From: Aphelocoma coerulescens
Lineage: Eukaryota > Chordata > Aves > Passeriformes > Corvidae
Direction of reading: 5' to 3'
Assembly: GCF_041296385.1 (NCBI RefSeq)
Contig: NC_091017.1
Location: 78,607,055 to 78,671,054 of the forward strand
Length of the DNA: 64,000 nucleotides
Position 1 is the stretch's first letter, and each line of letters opens with the position of its first letter. The notes under the pieces were generated by a model. It ran no database searches. It was given only the letters and a program-made list of their open reading frames with translations, and was not told the origin of the DNA. Of this stretch, positions 54,151 to 64,000 are shown piece by piece. Position numbers and translations under genes: made by a program.

Positions 54151-55497
54151 CTCTCCCTGCCCTCCCCTGGGCTCCCCCAGCGCAGCTCTGGGGCCTGGAG
54201 CGAGCCCGGAGCACCAGGAAAGCTCCTCCTCAACCCCAAGGCCCTCGGTGAGATTCCAGCCCCCAGGATCTCTCCCAGCACAGGAATATTCCCAGCTCCA
54301 GCAGCAGGGGTGGCACCCCAGCCCTCGCCTCTCCTCAAACCCCCCTGGGGACTCTCCAGGAGTTGTCCCCACCTCTGTCCTCGCCCAGGGAAGGTGGGAC
54401 CCTCCCCGCTCTGCATGTTCAGGGTAAAAGCAGCCATGGATTGGATCTCACGGAAGGGGGAAGGTGTGAGGGACTGGGCGGCTTTCTGGGGTTTGATGCA
54501 GGGGGAATTCTGGAAAAACAACCGGGGTGTGCTCAGGATTGCAGCTTCAGCTCGGAACTGGCCCTGCTCTGACACCACACAGGGCCCTCACTCCAGCCAC
54601 GAGCTTTGAACAGCCAGACTCCAACATTTCCCAAAGGTTTTGCTCCCATTTTCCCTTCCCAGCAGCCCCTGGCAGCTGCTGGTTTCCTAAGGAACAGCCT
54701 GCCTGTTATCCCTGTTTTCCAGGAGCTGCAGCAGGAGCTGCTCCCTCAGCCAGGAGAGCAGACAGGGATTATTGCTCAGGGATGCTCCACTGCTTTTCCT
54801 CAGCCACGCTGAGCCTCACAGAGCTACCCAGGGAGTTACCCCTGGCCTGGCCTTGGACTGAATCCTTGGATCCCGCTGTCCGTGGGAGCTCCGAGTGCGC
54901 TGTTCCACAGCCCTCCCTGGGCTCCTCAGGCACTTGGAGATAAGGCTCCTTTCAGGATCCTGCTTTTGTTTCCATTTACCAGCCTGGGCTGGGATTTTGA
55001 AGGATTCCGAGGGACTGGCCACGGCCAGAGCACCTCCCTGAGATGGTCCCGATTCTCCCGGAGCACACAGGGACTCAGCAAATCCCAGGATGAAGCCCAG
55101 TGTGGTTAATCCTGGACAAAACAGGATTCTGGCTTTTCCACAGGACAGCCTGCAAGTGTTTGTAAGGAGATCTGGGAAGAGCTGCAGAGATCCTTTGGAT
55201 CTAACTCACATCCCAAACCTCCAGCCAGAATATCCTCAACCGTTCCCGCAGTGATCTGGGATAACAGGATCCTAAGGGGACACGTTCCATGGCTGGAGAT
55301 CTGGGAACACCTTCAGTAACTGAGGGAGAGGGGTGGGATCGGGAATGTTCATCACACCTGGGAAGAACCTGCTGGACTAATTCCTGAATTCCCTTTTATC
55401 CAGTTTGCCATGGCAGAGGAATGTTTTTCCATGGATCACCCACGGGTGCTCCCCTGAAGTGCCCTGTGCTTCAGAGCCATGGACCAAAGTTAAATCC

Positions 55498-56232
55498 TCA
55501 TGGAATGGTTTGGGTAGGAAGGGAACTGAAAGATCATCCAGGGCCACCCCATCCATGGGCAGGGACACCTCCCACTATCCCAGCTGGATCCAAGCCCCAG
55601 TGTTCAGCCTGGCCTTGGGCACTGCCAGGGATCCAGGGGCAGCCCCAGCTGCTCTGGCAATTCCAGCCCAGCCCCTCCCCACCCTCCCAGCCAGCAATTC
55701 CTTCCCAACATCCCAGCCCAAGCTCCCCTTTCCCACTGGGAAGCCATTCCCTGCCTCCTGGCCCTCCAGCCCTTGGCCCCAGTCCCTCTGCAGCTCTCCT
55801 GGAGCCCCTTTAGGCCCTGCAAGGGGCTCCCAGCTCTCCCTGGCTCCTTCCCTTCTCCAGGGGAACATTCCCAGCTCTCCCAGGCTGCCTCCAGAGCAGA
55901 GGGGCTCCAGCCCTGCAGCAGCTCCGGGGCCTCCTCTGGGCTCTCTCCAGCAGCTCCACGTCCTTCTGCTGTTGGCCCCAGGGCTGGGGCAGCTCTGCAG
56001 GTGGGCTCTCACCTGAGGGGGCCCAGGGACAGAATTCCCACCTTTCCTGCTGCCCACGCTGGGATCAGCCCAGGGCTGGGGGTTCTGGGCTGGGCCATTC
56101 CAGCCTCATCCACAACATCCCAAGCCCCTCTCCAAGGGCTGCTCTCCATCCTTTCTCCTCCCAGCCTGGATTTGTGCTGGGATTTCCCTGACCCAGGTGC
56201 AGCTCCAGCCCTTGCCCTGCTGGAGGTTCTGT
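55498..56232 (-). mobile_element. CR1 LINE, longest copy (family A)
   Basis: About 735 bases from tcatggaatggtttgggtag to gctccagcccttgccctgct. It includes the 5' extension (ccaacagcagaagg inverted, aacatcccaagcccctctcc) shared with 24683 and 59157. The coding part of CR1 ORF2 is almost entirely missing. Confidence 0.93.
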
Positions 56233-56559
56233 GCCAGCTCTTTGGGAGTGACCACCCAGCCCATCCCTCAGTCCCTGAGTGTCCATCTGTCCAGTCTGGA
56301 CACAGGGATGTTGTGTGGGACAGAGCCAGATGCTCTGCACAGACCCCAATGGATCATGTCAGTCCTTTTTCCCCTCTTCCATCAATACTTCAAGAGGAAT
56401 CTGGGCAAGGATCACAGTTAAAAGCTGGACTCTAAAATCCAAAGAACTCCCAAGCATCCCGTTCGTCCCGGGGAACAGAGGCAGCAGCAGCACCTCCACC
56501 TTCAGGAGATTTTTAAAAACATGATTTCAGAAAAAAAAAAAAAAAAGGATAAATCCTCC

Positions 56560-57330
56560 TTGGAACAAAGCCCTTTTCATTCTGTTTGGGAATAACCCCC
56601 CTGGTTTTTTTGATGAGAAACCCACAAAGCGGCTGCCAAAGGGGCTGAGCCACAGAGAGCAGCTCGGCTGGGGAAGAACAAAATGGCTTTTTCAGGAATA
56701 ATCATCTTCCCCGGGATCCCTGAGCTTCAGGGAGCAGCAGAAGAAAGCAGAACATGATTTGGTTAGTGCTGGTTTTAATTAATCACAGAATTAGCCAGGC
56801 CCTGCCTCCTCCAGCACGGTGACTTTAAGGAATATTTAATCCCAACACAAAAAGTTCCAGCTTTACAGAGGAGCTTCAATTTCATTTTGCTGCCTCTGCT
56901 TCACAAAGATTCCTCTGATAATGTGAAATATTCTGTTGATAAACACATTTTTCTCCCCCTCTAAGCACTGGGGTGTGAGGCTTGGGGGTTTAGAGAAGAG
57001 ATTACAGCAGAGAAAAATGAAATTATACATTCAGCACTCAGCAGTGCTCTCCAAAACCAACTCTCCCAACTGAAACCGCCTTTTGTGGTCTTTTTTAACA
57101 TAAAAACGAACTCAGTCAACACATTACATAATTCTCCCCTCCCACAGTATGTTCCCAGGATTTTCCTCCCTGCATCCATCACCAATATTTCACTTGCACC
57201 ACAATTTTTAGTACTGAGCCTAAAAAGATTTTAAGTCCACAGCGATAAATCAAAACCCGATCTCATCTCGCTGCTGTAAATTCACTTCACGGTCACCCTC
57301 GAAGGCACCACGAGTTATTGCAGAATTCGA
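56560..57330. promoter_or_regulatory. Long AT-rich non-repetitive island (candidate conserved element)
   Basis: About 770 bases without CR1 or tandem repeats, with low GC for the window. It contains ggttttaattaatcacagaa, ctgttgataaacaca and agcgataaatcaaaac. Such islands in large vertebrate introns are often conserved, but this is not tested here. Confidence 0.25.
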
Positions 57331-57779
57331 ATTATGCTTTAAGAAAAGTCATCTCCGTGCTCTGAGTGCTCCAACCTTCCCAATTCACCGCCAGGAAGAC
57401 CAAGCACGTCCCAAACCCGTTATTCCCTGGGCGTGATCTGCCCTCTAAAGGCTTCTGGGGAAACTACAAAGAACATTTTCAGCCCTCAAAAAAGCCCTGG
57501 CAGAGTTTGATTTTCCTTTTCTTTCCCTCCCCAGCCTCTCCCCCCATCCAACCCCTCAGGCTCAGCTTAACCAGGCTCTGCCTGAGCTCAGCCCGGTCAG
57601 GACCATCCTCGACTCAGGGAAACCTCCACAGGAGAGAGCCTGGATCTCCCTCTATGGAGCACCAGCCATAGGTCAGATTTAATCCAGGCCTAATTCCATG
57701 GACTTTACAGTTCAATATTCCCTGGCCAGGACAAGGCCTGGCTGTGGCAGCAGGACCCCCCCAGATTCCCAACAATTCC

Positions 57780-57898
57780 TGCCTGGAATCCCTGGCAGTG
57801 TCCAAGGCCAGGCTGGAGGGACAGCGGGAGGTGTCCCTGCCCGTGGCAGGGCTGGGATGGGATTTAAGGTTCCTGCCCATCCAACCCATTCCAGGAGC
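57780..57898 (+). mobile_element. CR1 LINE 3' fragment (family A)
   Basis: cctggcagtgtccaaggcca ... gcccatccaacccattccag; plus-oriented. Confidence 0.82.
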
Positions 57899-57937
57899 AT
57901 CCCGACCAGCAACAACTCGGGATTGAGGCAGATCCCA

Positions 57938-58010
57938 GAATCCCACAACCATTACGGTTGGAAAAGTCCTCACAGACCATCAAGTGACCCAAGCCTGCCC
58001 TGAATTCCCC
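57938..58010 (-). mobile_element. CR1 LINE 3' fragment
   Basis: aatcccacaaccattacggt and then tggaaaagtcctcacagacc resembles an inverted divergent CR1 3' end. It faces away from the copy at 57780. Confidence 0.6.
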
Positions 58011-59156
58011 AGAATCCTTCATCCCAAGGCCCCAGGGGTGCTCCCAGCAGGAGCAGCCCGTCCCTGTTCTATGGACACCACAAAGAAATCGTGGCCCAAA
58101 AATCACCTCAGAAATAGTAAAAGAATAAAATCCAAACGATCCCAACCTCACTGCCAAGGATTTGCAGGATTGAAATTCCCAGGAGATTCAGCAGAGCCAC
58201 CCCCCCCAGCCCTTCCCTGGCCACCAGTCCGGATCCTTCCCACCCCTCCCAGCCCTCCTTCCCAAGGTTTCCAACTCCCAGACTTCCAAATTACCAATCC
58301 TGGTTTTAAGAGCCCAAAATAAACAGCAGCTCGTACCGGGAAAAAAAATAAAATAATTTTTTTTTTTTAAAAAAAGGGCAATTAAAAAGTCAGAATTCCT
58401 CCAAGTCCTCGTTAGCAGAAGTTTTATATCCCTCCGACATGTGGCATTCCAGGAGAAAACCTGGCAGAGGGAAAAATGCCCTGGTCCACCTTTCCCGACC
58501 ACAGCAGCGTTTCAGCCTTGGCAAAGGTGGCTCCCATTAGGGGCTTTTTTTTTTTTTTTCCATTGGAAATTTACTGGTTAATTTTATGGGAACAAATAAA
58601 GGGAGCTGCGTATTATAAATCTATTAAGGATAAAAAACATAACTCTGCAAATAAAAAGCCCGGAAAAATCTCACACCTCCCCTCCAGCCCTTTCCAATTT
58701 TCATTTATGGGCCTTTTAAAAGGAAAAAGTGGAGCTGGGAGGTCCTCCCTGAGTCCCCACGATTGCCACACGTGTGGCATCGCTGCTCAGCCCTCGGGAA
58801 GGAGCAGGTCTATGGAGCCATCCCCTTTTCCAGGTGACCAACTCCACCTGCTGCTGAAACAGGAAAAAATCCCTTTTTTAAAGTGAATTTTGCTCTCCCC
58901 GCAGGACGGGGTTGGTGAGGGAAGCTGAAGGACGAAATTCCAAAGGGTTTCAACCGGTTTGCCTCCATGTGGAGTTAATGGGGCTGCACCTGCTTTTCAC
59001 AAGGTGTGAACGTGACCCCCCAAGCGCTCAGGGAGGCTCCAGCAGTGCCTTGTCCAAGGGAATGGTGGGGAGATAAATCCAGCTGGGAAAAGGTTTGGGA
59101 ACAGAACATGAAACCCTCGGAGGCGGGCGAGCAAAAGGCCACGAGGTTCAGCCAGG

Positions 59157-59862
59157 CCAAGGGCTGGAGCTGCACCTGGGTCAGGGAAATCCCAGCACAA
59201 ATCCAGGCTGGGAGGAGAAAGGATGGAGAGCAGCCCTGGGAGAGGGGTTTGGGATGTTGTGGATGAAGCTGGAATGGCCCTGGGCTGATCCCAGCGTGGG
59301 CAGCAGGAAAGGTGGGAATTCTGTCCCTGGGCCCCCTCAGGTGAGCCCCCACCTGCAGAGCTGCCCCAGCCCTGGGGCCAACAGCAGAAGGACGTGGAGC
59401 TGCTGGAGAGAGCCCAGAGGAGGCCCCGGAGCTGCTGCAGGGCTGGAGCCCCTCTGCTCTGGAGGCAGCCTGGGAGAGCTGGGAATGTTCCCCTGGAGAA
59501 GGGAAGGAGCCAGGGAGAGCTGGGAGCCCCTTGCAGGGCCTAAAGGGGCTCCAGGAGAGCTGCAGAGGGACTGGGGCCAAGGGCTGGAGGGCCAGGAGGC
59601 AGGGAATGGCTTCCCAGTGGGAAAGGGGAGCTTGGGCTGGGATGTTGGGAAGGAATTGCTGGCTGGGAGGGTGGGGAGGGGCTGGGCTGGAATTGCCAGA
59701 GCAGCTGGGGCTGCCCCTGGATCCCTGGGAATGTCCAAGGCCAGGCTGGACACTGGGGCTTGGATCCACCTGGGATAGTGGGAGGTGTCCCTGCCCATGG
59801 ATGGGGTGGCCCTGGGTGATGTTTAAGATCCCCTTTAACCCAATCCATCCCGGGATCCTGGG
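59157..59862 (+). mobile_element. CR1 LINE, long copy (family A)
   Basis: Same 5' border as 55498-56232 (gggctggagctgcacctggg), and runs to atccatcccgggatcctggg at its 3' end. Confidence 0.93.
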
Positions 59863-61779
59863 ATACCTTTGGATCACAAGGAACACACTGATTATGGGAA
59901 AGTTCAGTCAAAGCCAACACAACCAACGCCGATGGTTTTCCATCAGCATCAGTGGAATTGTCTCCAGGGAAATCCCAGCTGCCTTTGCTGACCCCCACTC
60001 ACTGCAGGGACCGGGATGTGTCCGCAGGAGAGGCTCTGGAGCAGCTCCACCCACGGCTCATGGCTGCCCTGGGCGCTGTGGATGTCCCAGGTTCCTCCTG
60101 GGAATTGCTCCTCCCCGCAGGACCCACCTGGCCTGCAGCAGGGACAGAGGAACTCTGTGGGATGGGTCAGGAGGGCAAGAGATGGCACCAGATCCAGGAA
60201 ACGGGGAAAAAAGGGAAAAAAGGGAAAACTCAAGTTCCACCTGGCAATATCTGAGCTCCACCCACAGCTCCCAAGGCAGGAACAACTTCCAAGCCTTTGG
60301 TCAGAGCTGGGATCAGAGCTGGGATCAAAGGGAATCCAAGAACCTGGGATCAACTGAATTCCTGTGTCCAGCCTTCTAAATTTCATCCCTTATTGGGAGA
60401 GGGAAGAGTTCCCTTAACTCCTGGGGATTTTACAGGGATATTTGTTCCCTGGTCGCCTCAGAACCACAGAATTTGGATTATTTTAGGCAATCAGGTGACG
60501 CTTGAGGAAGAAAATGACGGGAGACAACTTCAGGCAGCCCCAAAAACACCTTCCTGCCTTGTCCCCACCCACGTGCAGCACTGCTGGAATTGCTCAGAGC
60601 TCCCAGGAATGGATGCAAGGAAGAATCCCACCTAAAAATGTCTTTTTTTTTCCCCCAGCACAGTGACTGGGAGAGCCCCTGACAGAACAACCCCAGAGAT
60701 TTCCTTCTGCAAACCATCAGAAAACTCCTCAAGGACCTGGAACCTCCTCATCCTCCACATAAATTCCAAGCTGCCTTTTTCTTCCCTTTCCAAGTGAAGT
60801 GGAAAAGAGAGATCCTCCCATGTCCCAAACTCTTAATAATTTTCTTCAAACGCTTTGGAGATGCTTCAAGAAAAAGCACTGAAGAAATATTAACCAGGAT
60901 TTCATCCGAAAGCCTTGGAGCTCATTTCAGGGCCAGCTCCACATTCCAGCCCCATTCCCTGTTCCCAGATCCCTCCTGGTTTAAGGTGATGAGCGTCTGG
61001 GTGCTTCAAAAGGTTGGAAACCTCAAGAGCTTTGCCCTGAAGTTTGTAAATCCCTTTTTCCCCGCTTTGTGAGTGGAACCCCAGGTTTTCCACAATCCCA
61101 GAGGGATATGAAGGAAAATTTGGCTGTGGACGATGCCCCAGTCCCAACCCTGGAGCCTGAGAACTCCTGGAGCTGCCCAGCCTGACACTGATGAAAAATA
61201 AGGAGCTCCCAGCACAGCTGCCATGCGAGGAAACACCAAAAATGTGCTCCTAATTTCTTGCTCAGCTCCCAAGATTTGTGAGGACTTTGTGGAGCTACTG
61301 CAACGAGTTAGGAATGATGAAGTGCAAGGCTCTGGCTCCGGCCAAGCGGCGGAGGATGCAGACACTGCCTCGTTAGTGCCCCACTAATTGAGGTCCTGCT
61401 CAGCCCGGAACGCCGAGGGAGCAGCAGGGAAACGTCTGGGGCCTTTCCTTGTGCCGGCCATCCTTTAAAAACCCCTTTATAAACCCCCATCGTGCCCCAG
61501 GAAGTGGCCCTGGAACGTTCAGGGGGATTCTCGGCCGGATCTTTCTTCCCAAAGTTGAAACAGAAACTTTGGGGAGTGATTTGGATACGTGGATTTAAGG
61601 GAAAAACTGTGGGATGTGGGAAATGTGGATTTTCCAAGCTCACCTTGGAAACCAGGCTCTGGTTCTTGTCGAGCTTCCAGGGAAGCAGGAGCAAGGATGG
61701 GCAAAGAGAAGGTCCAGTTAAATGTTGGGAGAGGGGGAAAAGAGGAGCTTTTGGAATTCTGTGAAAGACTTCAAGGACT

Positions 61780-61960
61780 TTATCAAGGCCAGGCTGGACA
61801 CTGGGGCCTGGAGCAACCTGGGATAGTGGGAGGTGCCCCTGACCATGGATGGAGTGGGATGGGATGGGACGGGACGGGACGGGACGGGACGGGACGGGAC
61901 GGGATGGGATGGGATGGGATGGGATTTAAGGTCCCTTCCATCCCAAAGCATTCCAGGATT
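61780..61960 (+). mobile_element. CR1 LINE 3' fragment with pentamer expansion (family A)
   Basis: caaggccaggctggacactg ... aaagcattccaggattc. A (GGGAY)n run lies between the Met-like tccatgg block and the terminal ttaaggtcccttcc. Confidence 0.9.
61856..61925. repeat. (GGGAT/GGGAC)n microsatellite, 14 units
   Basis: Two GGGAT, seven GGGAC and then five GGGAT units; fourteen G3 runs on the plus strand, each separated by two bases. Confidence 0.97.
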
Positions 61961-62192
61961 CTGGAGCCCCTCTGCTCTGGAGGCAGCCTGGGAGAGCTGG
62001 GAATGTTCCCCTGGAGAAGGGAAGGAGCCAGGGAGAGCTGGGAGCCCCTTGCAGGGCCTAAAGGGGCTCCAGGAGAGCTGCAGAGGGACTGGGGCCAAGG
62101 GCTGGAGGGCCAGGAGGCAGGGAATGGCTTCCCAGTGGGAAAGGGGAGCTTGGGCTGGGATGTTGGGAAGGAATTGCTGGCTGGGAGGGTGG
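61961..62192 (+). mobile_element. CR1 LINE fragment, upstream part placed after a 3' end (family A)
   Basis: ggagcccctctgctctggag ... gaattgctggctgggagggt. This segment normally lies upstream of the one at 61780-61960, so two copies or a rearrangement are joined head to tail. Confidence 0.88.
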
Positions 62193-62749
62193 AGAGAAGA
62201 AACAAGTCCCTTCTCCTCTAAATGGATCCCATATTTTTCCAAAGACTAAAAGAATTCCCCTCAGCACTCCACAGCCCAGGGTCTTCCCTCTCTCTCCCAT
62301 ATCTTTAGCCCTGACAATAAATTCCTTCAACCATTCCATATCTACCATTCCCATGAATCCCTTCCCTGACTTTAGGAACCCCCAGTCTGTTCCCAAGAGT
62401 TTCATGTCAGGGGAAGAGGAGCTTCCTCAAAACCTTAACAAAAAAACCTTCACCCAAAAGACACAAAAGAGAACTCTTCTTCCCAGTGGTTCTTCCTGGT
62501 GTTTGAGGCAACGGCTTCTTGGAAACAGGATTTCACCCAGGGGATTTCGTGGATAGCTGCCCTTTCTAAGGAGAGGTTTGCAGCTCACCCTCACTGCAGG
62601 AGGGTCCCCAAACGTTATTTTTGTGAGCCAAGAGGAGCAACACCAGAGGGGGACAGGAGCAACATCCTACACAGACCCCACCAAAGAACTCCTGCAACTC
62701 CCTGTCCTGGAAACAACCACAGGACAATTCGTGTGCAGCTGGAAAAGTC

Positions 62750-62960
62750 AGACAATCAGAAAGAAGAAAACTCCTGAGAAACAGAAGCAGCAGAAGAAAA
62801 AGGAGAAGATTCCAAAACAGATAAAGGGGATTCCAAAGGAGAAGAAAAGATTCCAAAGAAGAGGAAGAACATTCCAAAGAAGGTTTCAAGGAAGAAGCAG
62901 AAGATTCCAAGGAAGAAGAAGAAGATTCCCAAGAAGATGAAGATGATTCCCAAGAGGAAG
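62750..62960. repeat. Purine-rich degenerate repeat (gaagaagattccaa)n
   Basis: About 210 bases, mostly A/G, with recurring agattccaaagaagaagg-like units of variable length. Frames through it give Lys/Arg-rich or Glu-rich strings that I treat as non-coding. Confidence 0.85.
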
Positions 62961-63859
62961 AGGGGCCTGTGGAAGGACACTGTCCCCTCACCACTCCCAA
63001 GGGACACGGAAGGCTGTTCCTAAGCCTTCTTCCAAGCATCCCTTGGGACACCAGGCAGGATTTCTGCCCCTTGGCAGCTCCTGCCCTGCCCAGCCTGGAG
63101 CCACGAGCTGGAGTAAACCCAGGTTTAAAAACCACCCTGGGATGAGGCACCACAGCGAGTGGAAGGGAAGTCAGCTGCTCTCCTCACTGGGGGAGGAAAT
63201 TCCAATTCCAGAGTGGGAAACGAGAAACAGAAGGAAAACTGAGGGTCCTCGTGCTTGGGAGGGGCTGCTGCGGGAAGGGATCAATGAATTCTCCTGAGGG
63301 CATCAACAACAGCCTGGCTTAAAGAGCAACTCCTGAGCTTAGGCCTGGCCTGAGGGAACGGAGAGACCTGGAGAGGGGGAAAAGTGGGAATGTGGAGTGG
63401 TGCAAAAGTGAATCCACACATCAGCCACCAGCAGGGCCTGGAAGGGTGTGGGGACAGCCAGGAATGGGAGCTGGAGCTCAGGAAGACAAAGAGGCCACCA
63501 GGGGAAGCACTGGAAGGAGAGGAAAGATCAGGGCCTCCATTGGGAAGGATGGAAAGGCCACGCTAAGGATGTCACAGAATCCCTGGAGGGAATTTCGGAC
63601 TGAGAGGTGAATAAAAATTGGGAAAGACCTAAATGCTGAGTAAAAGAAATATCTTAACAAGTGGGTGAATTCCAGAGGAAGGAGAGGTGGGATTCATCCA
63701 CATCCCACACACAGCAGCTCCAGGAAGAAGGGCCAAACACCATCGTTATCCCAGGAATTCAGGACCTCTAATTAAACATGGCCAGAAGGTCCAGGCAGAT
63801 GCTGGAATATCACGCTCTGGAGAAGACGGCTTGGAGAGTATTTGGAGAAATTCCTCATT

Positions 63860-64000
63860 TCATAGAATCCCAGGCTGGGCTGGGCTGGGCAGGACCTACA
63901 AAGGTCCTTTAGTCCAATCCCTGCCACGGGCAGGGACATCTTCCACTAAATCACGCCCTGTCCAACCTGGCCTGGAATATTCCCAGGGATGGGGCATCCC
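63860..64000 (-). mobile_element. CR1 LINE, cut by the window end
   Basis: tttcatagaatcccaggctg and then tagtccaatccctgccacgg; inverted CR1 3' end continuing past 64000. Confidence 0.82.

Larger units (their letters stand above)
46719..64000 (-). other. EXOC6B intron, 5' side (partial; exceeds 17 kb)
   Basis: I searched this stretch on the minus strand for the conserved Sec15 N-terminal exons and found none, so it is a single intron reaching past 64000. It carries CR1 segments, the 20-bp array 51211-51475, the (GGAGA)n array and regulatory-looking islands. Unassigned stretches without visible structure are 47170-47627, 47916-49408, 49613-50891, 52400-52980, 53031-53683, 54151-55497, 58011-59156, 59863-61779 and 62193-62749. 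Confidence 0.75.

Noticed and set aside
53402..54251. Open frames encoding Arg/Gly/Glu repeats or Leu/Ser repeats
   Set aside because: Direct translation of the (GGAGA)n microsatellite, which is open in several frames on both strands.
55498..56232. Long open frames shared by many loci (for example peptides with KGSLGWD or SPSSPFPLGSH)
   Set aside because: These are translations of the CR1 3' region in both orientations, repeated about 20 times in the window; the conservation comes from the element, not from a host gene.
62578..62940. Lys/Arg-rich 120-codon frame
   Set aside because: It overlaps the degenerate purine repeat, alternative frames are similarly biased, and no splice or domain evidence supports a gene.
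46719..64000. Possible upstream EXOC6B exons (Sec15 N-terminal segments)
   Set aside because: Minus-strand frames here show no match to the conserved N-terminal Sec15 strings, and no candidate has matching phase and GT-AG borders.

Overview
The window is nuclear DNA from a bird, probably a passerine. It is dense in 5'-truncated CR1 LINE copies, with about 45 recognisable segments, and has GC-rich, tandem-repeat-rich introns. Nothing prokaryotic is present: no operons, CRISPR or phage. Most long open frames come from CR1 copies or tandem repeats whose unit length is a multiple of three.

The one certain gene is EXOC6B, the vertebrate Sec15 paralogue and exocyst subunit. It lies on the minus strand and is represented by nine internal coding exons. 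In transcript order these are 46718-46542, 38285-38217, 10651-10568, 10435-10389, 9136-9016, 7073-7002, 6628-6531, 5765-5660 and 4668-4559. All nine have GT-AG borders and their phases join without a gap, giving 884 nt (294 codons plus 2 nt). They cover the middle of the protein, from the acidic linker into the start of the C-terminal half. The N-terminal exons must lie beyond 64000 and the C-terminal exons below position 1.

Layout: 1-4558 is 3'-side intron with CR1 copies and one solo LTR. 4559-10651 is a compact cluster of seven exons. 10652-38216 is a 27.6 kb intron full of CR1 and minisatellites. It also contains a candidate unrecognised two-exon gene on the plus strand (25488-26614, 157 aa), antisense to EXOC6B. 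38286-46541 is an 8.3 kb intron with an AT-rich array beside exon 38217-38285, a direct-plus-inverted CR1 duplication and composite CR1 blocks. 46719-64000 is 5'-side intron with more CR1, a 20-bp minisatellite, a roughly 300-bp purine pentanucleotide array and several non-repetitive islands that look like candidate enhancers.

The most notable signals are the nested antisense gene candidate, the array of poly-T/AG decoy acceptors just upstream of one EXOC6B exon, the G-quadruplex-prone pentamer expansions grown inside CR1 copies, and the rearranged CR1 composites. I saw no tRNA, rRNA or recognisable small RNA gene. CR1 borders are estimated by eye and may be off by tens of bases. Exon borders are exact to the base as read.
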